A DNA stretch of 35,881 nucleotides from an uncultured Bacteroidales bacterium (GCA_902776435.1 CACYQB010000024.1:1-35881), one strand, 5' to 3'. Counted from the stretch's first letter, positions 19,593-27,508 are shown. Notes: generated by a model from the sequence alone, not told the origin. Numbers and translations are program-made.

Positions 19593-19819
19593 TCGATGAA
19601 ATTGTTCACTATGAATCAGTGCGTTAGCCTCTCCCTCTCTAAGATTAGAGGAGAACTCCTCCCCCGCCCAGGGGGGAGGTGGCACGAAGTGCCGGAGGAG
19701 GGGGAGTGGGCAGGGGCGTTGATGCAACCGCTACGATGCATGCCTTAGGTGGTATCGACGCCCCCCAGCCCCCTCTTATCCAAGAGGGGGAGCTGAGTAT
19801 CAGCAGTTCGTTTCATCGA
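19593..19819 (+). repeat. IR-bounded intergenic element, REP/MITE-like
   Basis: A 227-base, C/G-run-rich island lies in AT-rich intergenic DNA. Its ends are TCGATGAAA (19593-19601) and the inverted TTTCATCGA (19811-19819). Inside are mirrored end hairpins, CCTCTCTAAGATTAGAGG and CCCTCTTATCCAAGAGGG, and a central GGTGGCACGAAGTGCCGGAGG palindrome. It encodes no convincing protein. Such GC-rich paired-hairpin units occur as dispersed REP or MITE elements; copy number elsewhere cannot be seen here. Confidence 0.6.
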
Positions 19820-19874
19820 ACACACGTTTATTATGGAAAAGTGGTGATTGCCTTAAATATTAAGGGTGAATTTT

Positions 19875-19904
19875 TTTGCAGATAAATTATTTTGTTTACT
19901 TTTG
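19875..19904 (+). promoter_or_regulatory. Bacteroidetes promoter for the 19982 gene
   Basis: TTTG (19875-19878) and TACTTTTG (19897-19904) are separated by 18 bases. Transcription would begin near 19911, giving a leader of about 70 bases. The gene therefore has its own promoter despite its paralogous neighbours. Confidence 0.75.
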
Positions 19905-19981
19905 CGGAGTAAAGTGAATAAAACAATTCTGTGTAACTGAAAATCTATTTGTATAACTTTTTATTTAACTGTTTAACTTTT

Positions 19982-21388
19982 ATGAAGAAATTATTTACAC
20001 TTATTGCAGGCTTCATGATGCTCTCCGCATCAGCTGCCAATCTTATCGTGTATGATGGAAATGCAACCAGTTCTGCTCTTCCTATTAGCTCAAACTTTAT
20101 GGATTGGGGTCCTTATACTCATCAGGTCATTTATCCTGAAGCTTACCTTGGTGGTCTGATAGGTGAGGACATCACTGCTGTCAAGTATTTTGTCGCCAAT
20201 GAGGCTGGTAGCACATTGAATGGTGGAAAAGTGGAGCTCTACATTGGTACAACTTACCAGTCAGTGTTTTCTGTTGATAGTTGGAACAATACCTCATTCA
20301 TCGAAGATGGTCTTACTAAGGTGGCCGAAATGGCAATGACCGCTGGCTCTAAAGAGATTGAGTTTACCTTTGACGATCCTTGGACCTATGAAGGTGGCAA
20401 TATCGTGATCCAAACGGTAATCGAAGAGGACGGTTCCGTTTTAGGCACTACGGCAACGAACTTTATAGGCCAGACGTCCGATGTTGCTCGTGCTGCAACA
20501 GGCAAATTTTCGGCATCTCCTGCTTATTTCCTTCCTAAGACTGCTTTCATTTACAATGCCAATGTAACGGTTTACACCGTGGTAGGTCCGGATGCTATTT
20601 TCGGTTCTAACTGGAATACTACCGACACTAACAATGATATGGTCGAGAATGACGGTGTTTATACTTGGAGTAAGGAAGGCGTTACCCTCTATGATGACTT
20701 TGGTTTCAAGGTTGTCGGTAACCACAGCTATGATGTTTATGAGTGGCCCATGGGTCCCAATAACTGGAATGCCACTGTCGAGGAGGAAGGTATCTATACC
20801 ATCCTGATTACCTTTGATCCCAACGCTGAGGATGCTGATCGCATCACCTGCACGCTGACCAAAACTGGTGACATAGATCACGTTGACCACACCTATACCG
20901 TCGCTGGTACTGAGAACTTGTGTGGTTCCTTCTGGAACCCTGCTGATGAGGCCAACGACATGGATAAGGGTGAGGATGGCATCTACACCTGGAGCAAGAG
21001 TAGCCTTGAGATGAGTGAGGGCGAAAAGGTTGAGTTCAAGGTCACTCAAGACCACGCTTGGACCTACGCATGGCCTTCTAATAACTGGGAGTACACCTTC
21101 GAGGAGGCTGGCACCTACAATGTTGTCATCACCTTCAATGCTGATACTAAAGAGATCACCTTCACAGCAACCAACGCTGGTGCTCCCACCTATCAGATCG
21201 GTGATGTGAACAAGGATGGTAATGTCAGGATTGACGATGTAACCGCCCTGATCGACGCCCTCCTGAGTGGCAACACCGATGTCGAGACCGAGCACTACAG
21301 CCCTGTTTGCGCCAACGTGAATGGTGACGAGAGCGTTTCCATCTCTGACGTGACTGCTCTTATCGATATTTTGCTCGCTGGCAATTGA
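19982..21388 (+). CDS. Secreted protein with paralogous domain, two starch-binding-like modules and dockerin-like tail
   Basis: 468 residues from ATG 19982. The frame is open from a more upstream ATG at 19949, but only the later start gives a normal signal peptide (MKKLFTLIAGF..., cleavage near ASA/AN). Residues about 20-190 are a divergent copy of the domain in the two preceding genes (QVIYPEAYLGGLIGEDITAVKYFV, WTYEGGNIVI). Two beta-sandwich repeats follow (about 198-290 and 305-400). Motifs such as GSFWNPADEANDM, GIYTWSK and FKVTQDHAW resemble SusE/SusF or X25-type starch-binding modules. Residues 407-467 are two dockerin-type repeats. A glycan-binding surface protein is inferred; no catalytic residues are seen. 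Confidence 0.75.
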   Translation: MKKLFTLIAGFMMLSASAANLIVYDGNATSSALPISSNFMDWGPYTHQVIYPEAYLGGLIGEDITAVKYFVANEAGSTLNGGKVELYIGTTYQSVFSVDSWNNTSFIEDGLTKVAEMAMTAGSKEIEFTFDDPWTYEGGNIVIQTVIEEDGSVLGTTATNFIGQTSDVARAATGKFSASPAYFLPKTAFIYNANVTVYTVVGPDAIFGSNWNTTDTNNDMVENDGVYTWSKEGVTLYDDFGFKVVGNHSYDVYEWPMGPNNWNATVEEEGIYTILITFDPNAEDADRITCTLTKTGDIDHVDHTYTVAGTENLCGSFWNPADEANDMDKGEDGIYTWSKSSLEMSEGEKVEFKVTQDHAWTYAWPSNNWEYTFEEAGTYNVVITFNADTKEITFTATNAGAPTYQIGDVNKDGNVRIDDVTALIDALLSGNTDVETEHYSPVCANVNGDESVSISDVTALIDILLAGN

Positions 21389-21427
21389 TTCCTTGCTTAG
21401 TTAATTATTAACTAACGATAGACTATT

Positions 21428-21457
21428 GGCAGGCTTCCCATCATGGGGAGCCTGCTG
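21428..21457 (+). terminator. Terminator after the 19982 gene (repeat family copy 3)
   Basis: CAGGCTTCCC (21430-21439) pairs with GGGGAGCCTG (21445-21454) around loop ATCAT. The sequence and upstream palindrome GTTAATTATTAAC match copy 2. Confidence 0.8.
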
Positions 21458-21517
21458 TGTTCATGTCAATTGGCTCTGAATCAGCAAAATCGGTCATTTT
21501 CGCCGTGTGTTGCCATG

Positions 21518-21596
21518 AAAAGTTTTCCAAAAAAAATCGTAAATATCTGATTAATAGTTATTTGACTTTTCTTGTAGGCGAAAAAGTTTTCCAAAA
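21518..21596 (+). repeat. Pair of 15-base direct repeats upstream of nrdD
   Basis: AAAAGTTTTCCAAAA occurs at 21518-21532 and again at 21582-21596, 64 bases apart, just upstream of the nrdD promoter. The AAAAGTTTT core is partly self-complementary. Repeated spaced sites of this kind could bind a regulator of anaerobic nucleotide metabolism; the identity of the regulator is unknown. Confidence 0.6.
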
Positions 21597-21629
21597 CGAA
21601 AATTTTTTTGAAAAATTCCTGTAAAATCG

Positions 21630-21660
21630 TTTGCTGTTTCAAAGCGCCATATTAACTTTG
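21630..21660 (+). promoter_or_regulatory. Bacteroidetes promoter for nrdDG
   Basis: TTTG (21630-21633) and TAACTTTG (21653-21660) are spaced by 19 bases, a consensus match. The start would be near 21667, leaving a leader of about 67 bases that contains CCGGCGTAGCCGG (21670-21682), a small hairpin. Confidence 0.75.
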
Positions 21661-21733
21661 TGGTCCCAATCCGGCGTAGCCGGTTTTTTGTCGATAGCAA
21701 TAACTAATAACCCTTTTTTTAGGCACCTATATT

Positions 21734-23941
21734 ATGATTCAGACCGTACTGAAGCGTGATGGCCGCGTCGTCGGCTATAATGAGGAAAAAATTAAGGCCG
21801 CAATACGCAAGGCGATGCTCGCCACCGATGCCGGTGAGGACGAGAGCCTGATTCAGCGCATTGCTGACCGCATTGGCTCGCGTGGTCGCAGCCAGATGAG
21901 CGTCGAGGACATCCAGGACCAGGTGGAACTGGAGCTGATGAAGAGCCCCCGCAAGGAGGTCGCCCGATGCTATATCAATTACCGCCAGAAACGCAGTGTG
22001 GCGCGCAAGGCCAAAACGCGCGACCTGTTTCTGGAAATCATCAATGCCAAGAACAACGATGTCACCCGTGAGAACGCCAATATGAATGCCGACACACCCG
22101 CCGGCATGATGATGAAGTTCGCCAGCGAGACCACCAAGCCCTTTGTCGATGATTACCTCTTGAGCGAGGAGGCGCGCGAAGCCGTGCGCGGTAACTACCT
22201 GCACATCCACGATAAGGACTACTATCCCACCAAGAGCCTCACCTGTGTCCAGCACCCGCTCGACAAGGTGCTCAAGCAGGGATATATGGCAGGCCATGGT
22301 GAGTCCCGTCCCGCCAAGCGCATCGAGACTGCCGGCGTCATCGCCTGCATCACCATGGAGACCGCGCAGAACGAGATGCATGGCGGACAGGCCATCCCTG
22401 CATTTGACTTTTATCTGGCTCCCTATGTGCGCCGAACCTTCATCGAGGAAGTGAAAAACCTGGAGACCTTGATGGGCCAGGATTACAGCCGGCTCTATGA
22501 CGTCAAACTGGAAGATTACAACGAGCGTGAACTGGATTTCCTGCAGGGAGATGAACGTATCCTGCAACACGCCATCAACAAGACTGTGCGTCGTGTCCAT
22601 CAGGCCATGGAAGCTTTTATCCATAACATGAACACCATCCACTCGCGTGGTGGCAACCAGGTGGTATTCAGCTCCATCAACTACGGTACGGACACCAGCG
22701 CCGAGGGACGCTGCATCATCCGTGAGTTACTCAATTCGACCTATCGCGGTGTGGGCAACGGTTCTACCGCTATCTTCCCCATCCAGATCTGGAAGAAGAA
22801 AACGGGCGTGAGCTACAAGCCCGGCGACCCCAACTACGACTTGTATCAGCTCGCTTGCAAGGTGACAGCAAGGCGTTTCTTCCCCAACTTCGTCAACCTC
22901 GACGCCACCTACAATTACCATGAGCAGTGGCGCCCCGATGATCCCGAACGTTATAAACACGAGGTGGCGACGATGGGTTGCCGTACCCGCGTGTTCGAGA
23001 ACCGCTTTGGCGAAAAGACGTCTATCGGCCGTGGTAACCTCTCATTCTCAACCATCAACATTGTGCGTCTGGCTATCGAGTGCATGGACATTAAGAGCCA
23101 GCAGGAGCGCATCGACCGCTTCTTTGCCAAGCTAGACAACATGCTGGAAGTCACGGCCCGTCAGCTTGATGCCCGCTACCAGTACCAGAAGACCGCCATG
23201 GCCAAACAGTTCCCCCTGCTCATGTCGCAGTTGTGGAACGGTGCCAGTGAGCTTTCTCCCGACGACAAGGTCGAGAGCGTCATCAACCAGGGAACGCTTG
23301 GCATCGGGTTCATCGGATTGGCCGAGTGTCTGATTGCCCTCACTGGACATCATCATGGCGAGAGCGACGAGGCGCAGCAACTGGGCTTGAAGATTGTGAC
23401 CTACATGCGTGACCGCGTCAACGAGTTCAGCGAGCGCTATCAGCACAACTACAGCGTCCTGGCAACACCCGCCGAGGGTCTGGCCGGCAAGTTTACCCGT
23501 CGCGACCGCAAGGACTTCGGCGAAATTCCCGGAGTGACCGACAAGATCTATTATACCAATAGCAACCACGTGCCTGTCTATTACAAGTGCTCACCCAAAC
23601 ACAAGGCCGAGGTCGAGGCGCCATATCACGAGCTGACTCGTGGTGGCCACATCTTCTATGTCGAGATTGACGGTGACGCTACCCATAACCCCGAGGCCAT
23701 CTCCTATGTCGTGGACCTCATGGACAAGTACAACATCGGTTACTGCTCGGTGAACCACAACCGCAACCGCTGCATGGACTGCGGCTACGAGGATGCTACC
23801 GAGGACCTGCATGAATGCCCCGAGTGCCACGGACACAACATCGACCGTCTGCAGCGCATTACCGGCTACCTCGTCGGCACCACCGACCGCTGGAACAGCG
23901 GCAAACTTGCAGAACTCAAGGACCGCGTAGTTCACAAGTGA
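21734..23941 (+). CDS. nrdD: Anaerobic (class III) ribonucleoside-triphosphate reductase
   Basis: 735 residues. An N-terminal ATP-cone (about 1-95, VLKRDGRVVGYNEEKIKAAIRKAM) gives allosteric control by ATP/dATP. The catalytic barrel includes THE segments HIHDKDYYPTKSLTC, TMETAQNEMHGGQA and RGGNQVVFSSINYG. The C-terminal zinc site is C680, C683, C695 and C698. The glycyl-radical motif is RITGYLVGTTDRW, with G711 aligning to E. coli G681. The enzyme reduces NTPs to dNTPs without oxygen and needs NrdG to form the radical. nrdG lies downstream across a 79-base repeat. It does not need B12, unlike class II reductases. Confidence 0.97.
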   Translation: MIQTVLKRDGRVVGYNEEKIKAAIRKAMLATDAGEDESLIQRIADRIGSRGRSQMSVEDIQDQVELELMKSPRKEVARCYINYRQKRSVARKAKTRDLFLEIINAKNNDVTRENANMNADTPAGMMMKFASETTKPFVDDYLLSEEAREAVRGNYLHIHDKDYYPTKSLTCVQHPLDKVLKQGYMAGHGESRPAKRIETAGVIACITMETAQNEMHGGQAIPAFDFYLAPYVRRTFIEEVKNLETLMGQDYSRLYDVKLEDYNERELDFLQGDERILQHAINKTVRRVHQAMEAFIHNMNTIHSRGGNQVVFSSINYGTDTSAEGRCIIRELLNSTYRGVGNGSTAIFPIQIWKKKTGVSYKPGDPNYDLYQLACKVTARRFFPNFVNLDATYNYHEQWRPDDPERYKHEVATMGCRTRVFENRFGEKTSIGRGNLSFSTINIVRLAIECMDIKSQQERIDRFFAKLDNMLEVTARQLDARYQYQKTAMAKQFPLLMSQLWNGASELSPDDKVESVINQGTLGIGFIGLAECLIALTGHHHGESDEAQQLGLKIVTYMRDRVNEFSERYQHNYSVLATPAEGLAGKFTRRDRKDFGEIPGVTDKIYYTNSNHVPVYYKCSPKHKAEVEAPYHELTRGGHIFYVEIDGDATHNPEAISYVVDLMDKYNIGYCSVNHNRNRCMDCGYEDATEDLHECPECHGHNIDRLQRITGYLVGTTDRWNSGKLAELKDRVVHK

Positions 23942-24020
23942 TTTTAGGCTTTAGGTGCTAGGTTTTAGGCTTTAGGAGGGCTGACACCTAACACCTAATG
24001 CCTAACACCTAACGCCTAAA
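23942..24020 (+). repeat. TTAGG-type repeats forming a long hairpin between nrdD and nrdG
   Basis: Left arm 23942-23976 consists of tandem TTTTAGGC, TTTAGGTG, CTAGG and TTTTAGGC units. Right arm 23986-24020 has the complementary ACCTAAC, ACCTAATG and CCTAAC units. The arms pair almost fully over about 35 bases around a 9-base loop. The right arm abuts the nrdG ATG, so the structure could limit nrdG translation or act as an RNA processing or partial termination site. Confidence 0.8.
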
Positions 24021-24512
24021 ATGCTCCGCATTTTACACATCGTCGAGGGCACCAGTGTCGATGGACCGGGCCTGCGCACGTCAATTTACATGGCGGGCTG
24101 CAACCATCATTGCCCTGGTTGCCACAATCCCGCCTCGTGGAACCCGCTGGGCGGTGAAGAACGCACCCTCGACGAACTGATGCAGGTCATAGCCTATAAT
24201 GAGGCTCCCGTCACACTGAGTGGCGGGGACCCATTGCAGCAGCCTGCAGGCACACGCGCCCTTATCCAACGCATCAAGCGGGAGCTGGGTTACAACGTGT
24301 GGTGTTATACGGGCTACACCTGGGAGGAAATTGTGGCTAGCCCCGTTTTGCTCGACGTCGTCCGCGAACTCGATGTGCTGGTTGACGGCCCATTTATCAT
24401 GGCCGAGCGCGACATCACCCTTCGGTTCCGCGGCTCACGCAACCAGCGCCTCATCGACGTCCAGCGCACCCTGGATACCGAACAGCTCACCCTCTGGTCA
24501 CCTGCTTTTTGA
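24021..24512 (+). CDS. nrdG: Anaerobic ribonucleotide reductase activating protein (radical SAM)
   Basis: 163 residues. The 4Fe-4S cluster motif CNHHCPGC supplies C27, C31 and C34 (CX3CX2C). The start MLRILHIVEGTSVDGPGLRT and the segments VTLSGGDPLQQP and VWCYTGYTWEE are typical of NrdG and related activases. It uses S-adenosylmethionine to create the glycyl radical on NrdD (G711). Length is normal. ATG 24021 lies immediately after the repeat hairpin and there is no alternative upstream start that leaves the repeat untranslated. Confidence 0.96.
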   Translation: MLRILHIVEGTSVDGPGLRTSIYMAGCNHHCPGCHNPASWNPLGGEERTLDELMQVIAYNEAPVTLSGGDPLQQPAGTRALIQRIKRELGYNVWCYTGYTWEEIVASPVLLDVVRELDVLVDGPFIMAERDITLRFRGSRNQRLIDVQRTLDTEQLTLWSPAF

Positions 24513-24537
24513 TAAATCAAAGCTCCATGTAATTTCT

Positions 24538-24558
24538 CGCCCGTCAGGGCGTTTTTTA
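24538..24558 (+). terminator. Rho-independent terminator after nrdG
   Basis: CGCCC (24538-24542) and GGGCG (24547-24551) form a short GC stem with loop GTCA, followed by TTTTTT. It lies 25 bases after the nrdG stop. Confidence 0.85.
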
Positions 24559-24590
24559 TTGGTGCCCATGCCATAGAACGCCAAGGAGTT

Positions 24591-24621
24591 TTTGAAAATA
24601 GAATTATTGTCACTATCTTTG
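24591..24621 (+). promoter_or_regulatory. Bacteroidetes promoter for the C10 peptidase gene
   Basis: TTTG (24591-24594) and TATCTTTG (24614-24621), spaced 19 bases, are a consensus match. The start would be near 24628, about 40 bases before the first ATG. Confidence 0.8.
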
Positions 24622-24666
24622 CACTTGAGTGTAATCTCAATATTAACAAGACCTTAAAACTTGAAA

Positions 24667-26970
24667 ATGATTGAATCTATGAGAATGAAAGCATTACTGG
24701 CAGTGTTGATGGGATGCATGGCAATGATTGGTCCCATCATGGCGAATCCCATCACCTGGGAGCAGGCGCAGCATAATGCGCAGGCCTTTCTGCAGCAGCG
24801 CGGCATGCGCAGTGCGGCCCCCTTGTTACGTCTTGCCCCGATGCCTTCATCCGCATCCTGCTATATCTTCAACATCGGAGACGATGAGGGCTACGTCATC
24901 ACTGCTTCCGATGACTGTATTTCCCCTATCTTGGGCTATTCCTATGAAGGCTCAATTGACGTAAACAACATTCCGGACAACATGCAATGGTGGCTCGACG
25001 AGTATGCCCGTCAGATTCAGTTCATGCGCGATAATGGCCTGTCAGCGCCCCGCTCACCCAGGAGGTCTCCCGCTCAGTCCGCTGTCGCCCCGATGTTGAC
25101 AACCCACTGGAATCAGACGCGCCCCTATAACCAATCTTGTCCGATTGACACCAATGGAGAGCAATGTATGACAGGCTGTGTGGCAACAGCGATGGCCCAG
25201 GTGCTCTATTACCATCATGCTCGCTCAGTGACACAGACTACTCACGAGATGTCGGCCTATGTTACTAAGCGCGGAGTGAATGTTAGTGCGATTCCCGCTG
25301 GCTCGTTCATTGATTGGGACAACATGGTTGAAAAGTATGGCCGAAACATAGAAACCACCCCTGAACAGGATGCAGCTGTAGCCAATCTGATGAGGTATTG
25401 CGGCTCTTCCATCCACATGAATTATACGTCGGGTTCGTCAGGTGCCGCAACCGCTCACGTGGCTCCTGCCATGATTGCCTATTTCAATTACACTTCCCGG
25501 ACTAAAGCCATGAGCCGAAATGATTGTGGCCTGTCTGATGACGAGTGGGAAGACATGATTTATAATGAACTGAGCAACTCGCGCCCTGTCTTGTATAGCG
25601 GGTTCACTAAAAATAACACCGGTCATGCCTTTGTCTGCGATGGTTATGATGGCGAGGGCTTCTTCCACATCAACATGGGGTGGGGTGACAATGGTACCTA
25701 TTACCGCTTAACAGCCATAGATTCCGCCGGTACGTCACTCATGTCCTTTAGATATTCCCAGGAAGCCATCATTAATGCCGAACCTAGGGCTGTCATGCCG
25801 TCCTATGACGAAGGCATCCAGTTCGCTGACCCCATAACCAGGGCTTTGTGCCTGGCCGCTGCCGATGATGATGACGACGGCATAGTAACGATGGAAGAGG
25901 CCGCGGCTGTCACGGACATGGGACCCTACAGGTGGTTATGGATGTCTTCATTCGATGAGTTCAAGTACTTTACCGGGGTGACCTCCCTCAGTAAGTCGAT
26001 ATTCTATACTTGTGAAGAACTGGAAAGTTTTGTCCTGCACGATGCTGTCACGTCCATTGGGGAAAACGCTTTCAATAACTGCTATAGCCTCAAGGAGATT
26101 TCCATCCCCTGCTCTGTCACCAGTATTGGCCGAAATGCGTTTTTGGGCTGCAGTAGCATGAAAAAGTTCTCCTGGAATGCCAAGAATTGCCTCCCGGCTG
26201 TTGGTGGCATAATTCCCTCAGCGGTAGAGTACTTGTTGATAGGGGATAGCGTCACAGTGATACCCAGCAGTTTTGCCAAGAACACAAGAATACAAAGGCT
26301 GACCCTCGGCAAGAACGTCACCAAGATTGCTTCCTATGCTTTCTATAAATGTAATAGATTGAAGCGGGTGGTGATTCCTGACTCCGTGAGCTCCATCGCT
26401 CAGTGGGCCTTCTTTGAGGATACGGCCTTGGAGGAGGTAATCCTCGGCAACGGCCTCACTGAAATCGGCGACCGGGCCTTCGACATGTGCAGTGGCCTCA
26501 AGTCCATCACCATCCCCAACTCTGTCACAAAAATCGGCATGTATGCGTTTTACAAGTGTACCGAGTTGAGGAGTGTGGTCATCGGTAATTCCGTCGCAAG
26601 CATGAGCAGCAATGTCTTCAATGGGTGCGATAGCCTCAAGATGGTCACGTGCCTTGTCCCTGAGCCTCTTACGATCAATGTCAACGTGTTCAATAACCTT
26701 TATGACCAGGCCGTTCTCCGTGTGCCCGCTCATGCCCTCGAGGCCTATCAGGAGGCCTATCCTTGGAACCGGTTCTCACAGATCATAGCCATCGACCCTG
26801 CCGCGGGCGATGTGAATCTGGACGGCGTGACAGGCATTGACGATGTCACCGCGTTGATCGATCAGATTCTGAAAGACAACACCACCGACTTCGGTGACGT
26901 GAACACCGACGGCAGCGTCAACATCGAGGACGTCACCGCCCTCATCGACAAGTTGCTGAACAATAAATAA
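24667..26970 (+). CDS. Secreted C10-family (streptopain-like) cysteine peptidase with EF-hand, BspA-like LRRs and dockerin-like tail
   Basis: 767 residues from ATG 24667; ATGs at 24679 and 24685 are also possible. A signal peptide (cleavage near IMA/NP) is followed by a C10 propeptide-like region with a YVITASDD motif. The catalytic core has C171 (GCVATAMAQ) as nucleophile and H320 (GHAFVCDGYD), then GWGDNG, which fits streptopain-type proteases. An EF-hand-type loop, DDDDDGIVTMEE, lies at about 400-411. Leucine-rich repeats of the BspA/LRR_5 kind span about 440-690 (SVTSIGRNAFLGCSSMKK and similar). Two dockerin-type repeats occupy 714-765. The order suggests a secreted protease that also binds host or glycan surfaces. 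Its substrate is unknown. Confidence 0.88.
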   Translation: MIESMRMKALLAVLMGCMAMIGPIMANPITWEQAQHNAQAFLQQRGMRSAAPLLRLAPMPSSASCYIFNIGDDEGYVITASDDCISPILGYSYEGSIDVNNIPDNMQWWLDEYARQIQFMRDNGLSAPRSPRRSPAQSAVAPMLTTHWNQTRPYNQSCPIDTNGEQCMTGCVATAMAQVLYYHHARSVTQTTHEMSAYVTKRGVNVSAIPAGSFIDWDNMVEKYGRNIETTPEQDAAVANLMRYCGSSIHMNYTSGSSGAATAHVAPAMIAYFNYTSRTKAMSRNDCGLSDDEWEDMIYNELSNSRPVLYSGFTKNNTGHAFVCDGYDGEGFFHINMGWGDNGTYYRLTAIDSAGTSLMSFRYSQEAIINAEPRAVMPSYDEGIQFADPITRALCLAAADDDDDGIVTMEEAAAVTDMGPYRWLWMSSFDEFKYFTGVTSLSKSIFYTCEELESFVLHDAVTSIGENAFNNCYSLKEISIPCSVTSIGRNAFLGCSSMKKFSWNAKNCLPAVGGIIPSAVEYLLIGDSVTVIPSSFAKNTRIQRLTLGKNVTKIASYAFYKCNRLKRVVIPDSVSSIAQWAFFEDTALEEVILGNGLTEIGDRAFDMCSGLKSITIPNSVTKIGMYAFYKCTELRSVVIGNSVASMSSNVFNGCDSLKMVTCLVPEPLTINVNVFNNLYDQAVLRVPAHALEAYQEAYPWNRFSQIIAIDPAAGDVNLDGVTGIDDVTALIDQILKDNTTDFGDVNTDGSVNIEDVTALIDKLLNNK

Positions 26971-27002
26971 TTGACCGATATTGGTCTTTCGCTACATATA
27001 AT

Positions 27003-27036
27003 GGGCGCTCCGGATATGATGCGGGGCGCCCGTTTT
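27003..27036 (+). terminator. Rho-independent terminator after the C10 peptidase gene
   Basis: GGGCGCTCC (27003-27011) pairs with GGGGCGCCC (27023-27031) with minor mismatches, followed by TTTT. It lies 32 bases after the stop. Confidence 0.8.
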
Positions 27037-27087
27037 AATAGTTGTGGTTTCCATTCTGTAGGACGAATGTGGAAAAAGAGGATTTTT

Positions 27088-27119
27088 CTTGTTGTGTTGT
27101 AAAAAATGATGTAATTTTG
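27088..27119 (+). promoter_or_regulatory. Bacteroidetes promoter before the second B12 riboswitch
   Basis: CTTG (27088-27091, one base from TTTG) and TAATTTTG (27112-27119) are separated by 20 bases. Transcription would start near 27126, at the 5' edge of the riboswitch. Confidence 0.7.
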
Positions 27120-27127
27120 CAATACAA

Positions 27128-27332
27128 ATTGAACGTGTTGAGGTTTCTTCCACTATGATGGTGAGGAATCAAAAGGGAACCAGGTGCAATTCCTGGACAG
27201 TACCCGCTGCTGTAACTCCCTGGCAACACATCGCGCGGCACGCATGCCACTGGTTGCAAACGTTCACCTGTCTGCATCATCACCGGGAAGGCGCCACAGC
27301 GATGGGGGAGAAGTCAGAAGACCTGCCTCCAC
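27128..27332 (+). promoter_or_regulatory. Cobalamin riboswitch 2
   Basis: The elements occur in the canonical order: AAAAGGGAA (27171-27179), stem P5 CCAGG (27180-27184) with CCTGG (27192-27196) and loop UGCAAUU, GACAG, the core CCCGCTGCTGTAA, and the B12 box AAGTCAGAAGACCTGCC at 27311-27327. It is a second adenosylcobalamin-type element, 15 kb from the first, and has a longer variable arm and a longer distance to the start codon (about 180 bases). It controls the gene at 27509 and probably the one at 30123. Confidence 0.95.
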
Positions 27333-27338
27333 ACGGCC

Positions 27339-27381
27339 AATTAGGGGATGTCTTGGACGTCAAGACAACCTCTTAATTGTG
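27339..27381 (+). promoter_or_regulatory. Hairpin and possible kissing partner in the leader of riboswitch 2
   Basis: AATTA-GGGGATGTCTTG (from 27339) pairs with CAAGACAACCTCTTAATT (27361-27378) around loop GACGT. AAUUGUG at 27375-27381 is complementary to loop UGCAAUU of P5 (27185-27191): five Watson-Crick pairs plus two G-U pairs. The two pairings overlap, as expected for a switch. No T run follows the hairpin. The rest of the leader, 27382-27508, shows no other clear element. Confidence 0.55.
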
Positions 27382-27508
27382 GTTCACGCGGCACTTGAAC
27401 CCTGGCAAAGTGAGATGATGCAGAGTATAATCTGCCCATTTTCTGGTAATGGTTAACGACCTCGCGTCGGCTCGTCGTGTCGCCTGATTCACAACAGGAT
27501 GTGAAATA

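Noticed and set aside
19679-19885. 68-codon plus-strand frame in the 19593 element
   Set aside because: It falls inside the palindromic repeat and ends near the promoter; no coding signature.
23942-24020. Short regularly spaced repeats considered as a CRISPR array
   Set aside because: Units are only 6-8 bases, contiguous, and arranged as two opposite arms; there are no unique spacers and no cas genes nearby.
27155-27456. Overlapping 73- and 90-codon frames near 27200
   Set aside because: They overlie the cobalamin riboswitch, whose conserved core explains the sequence.
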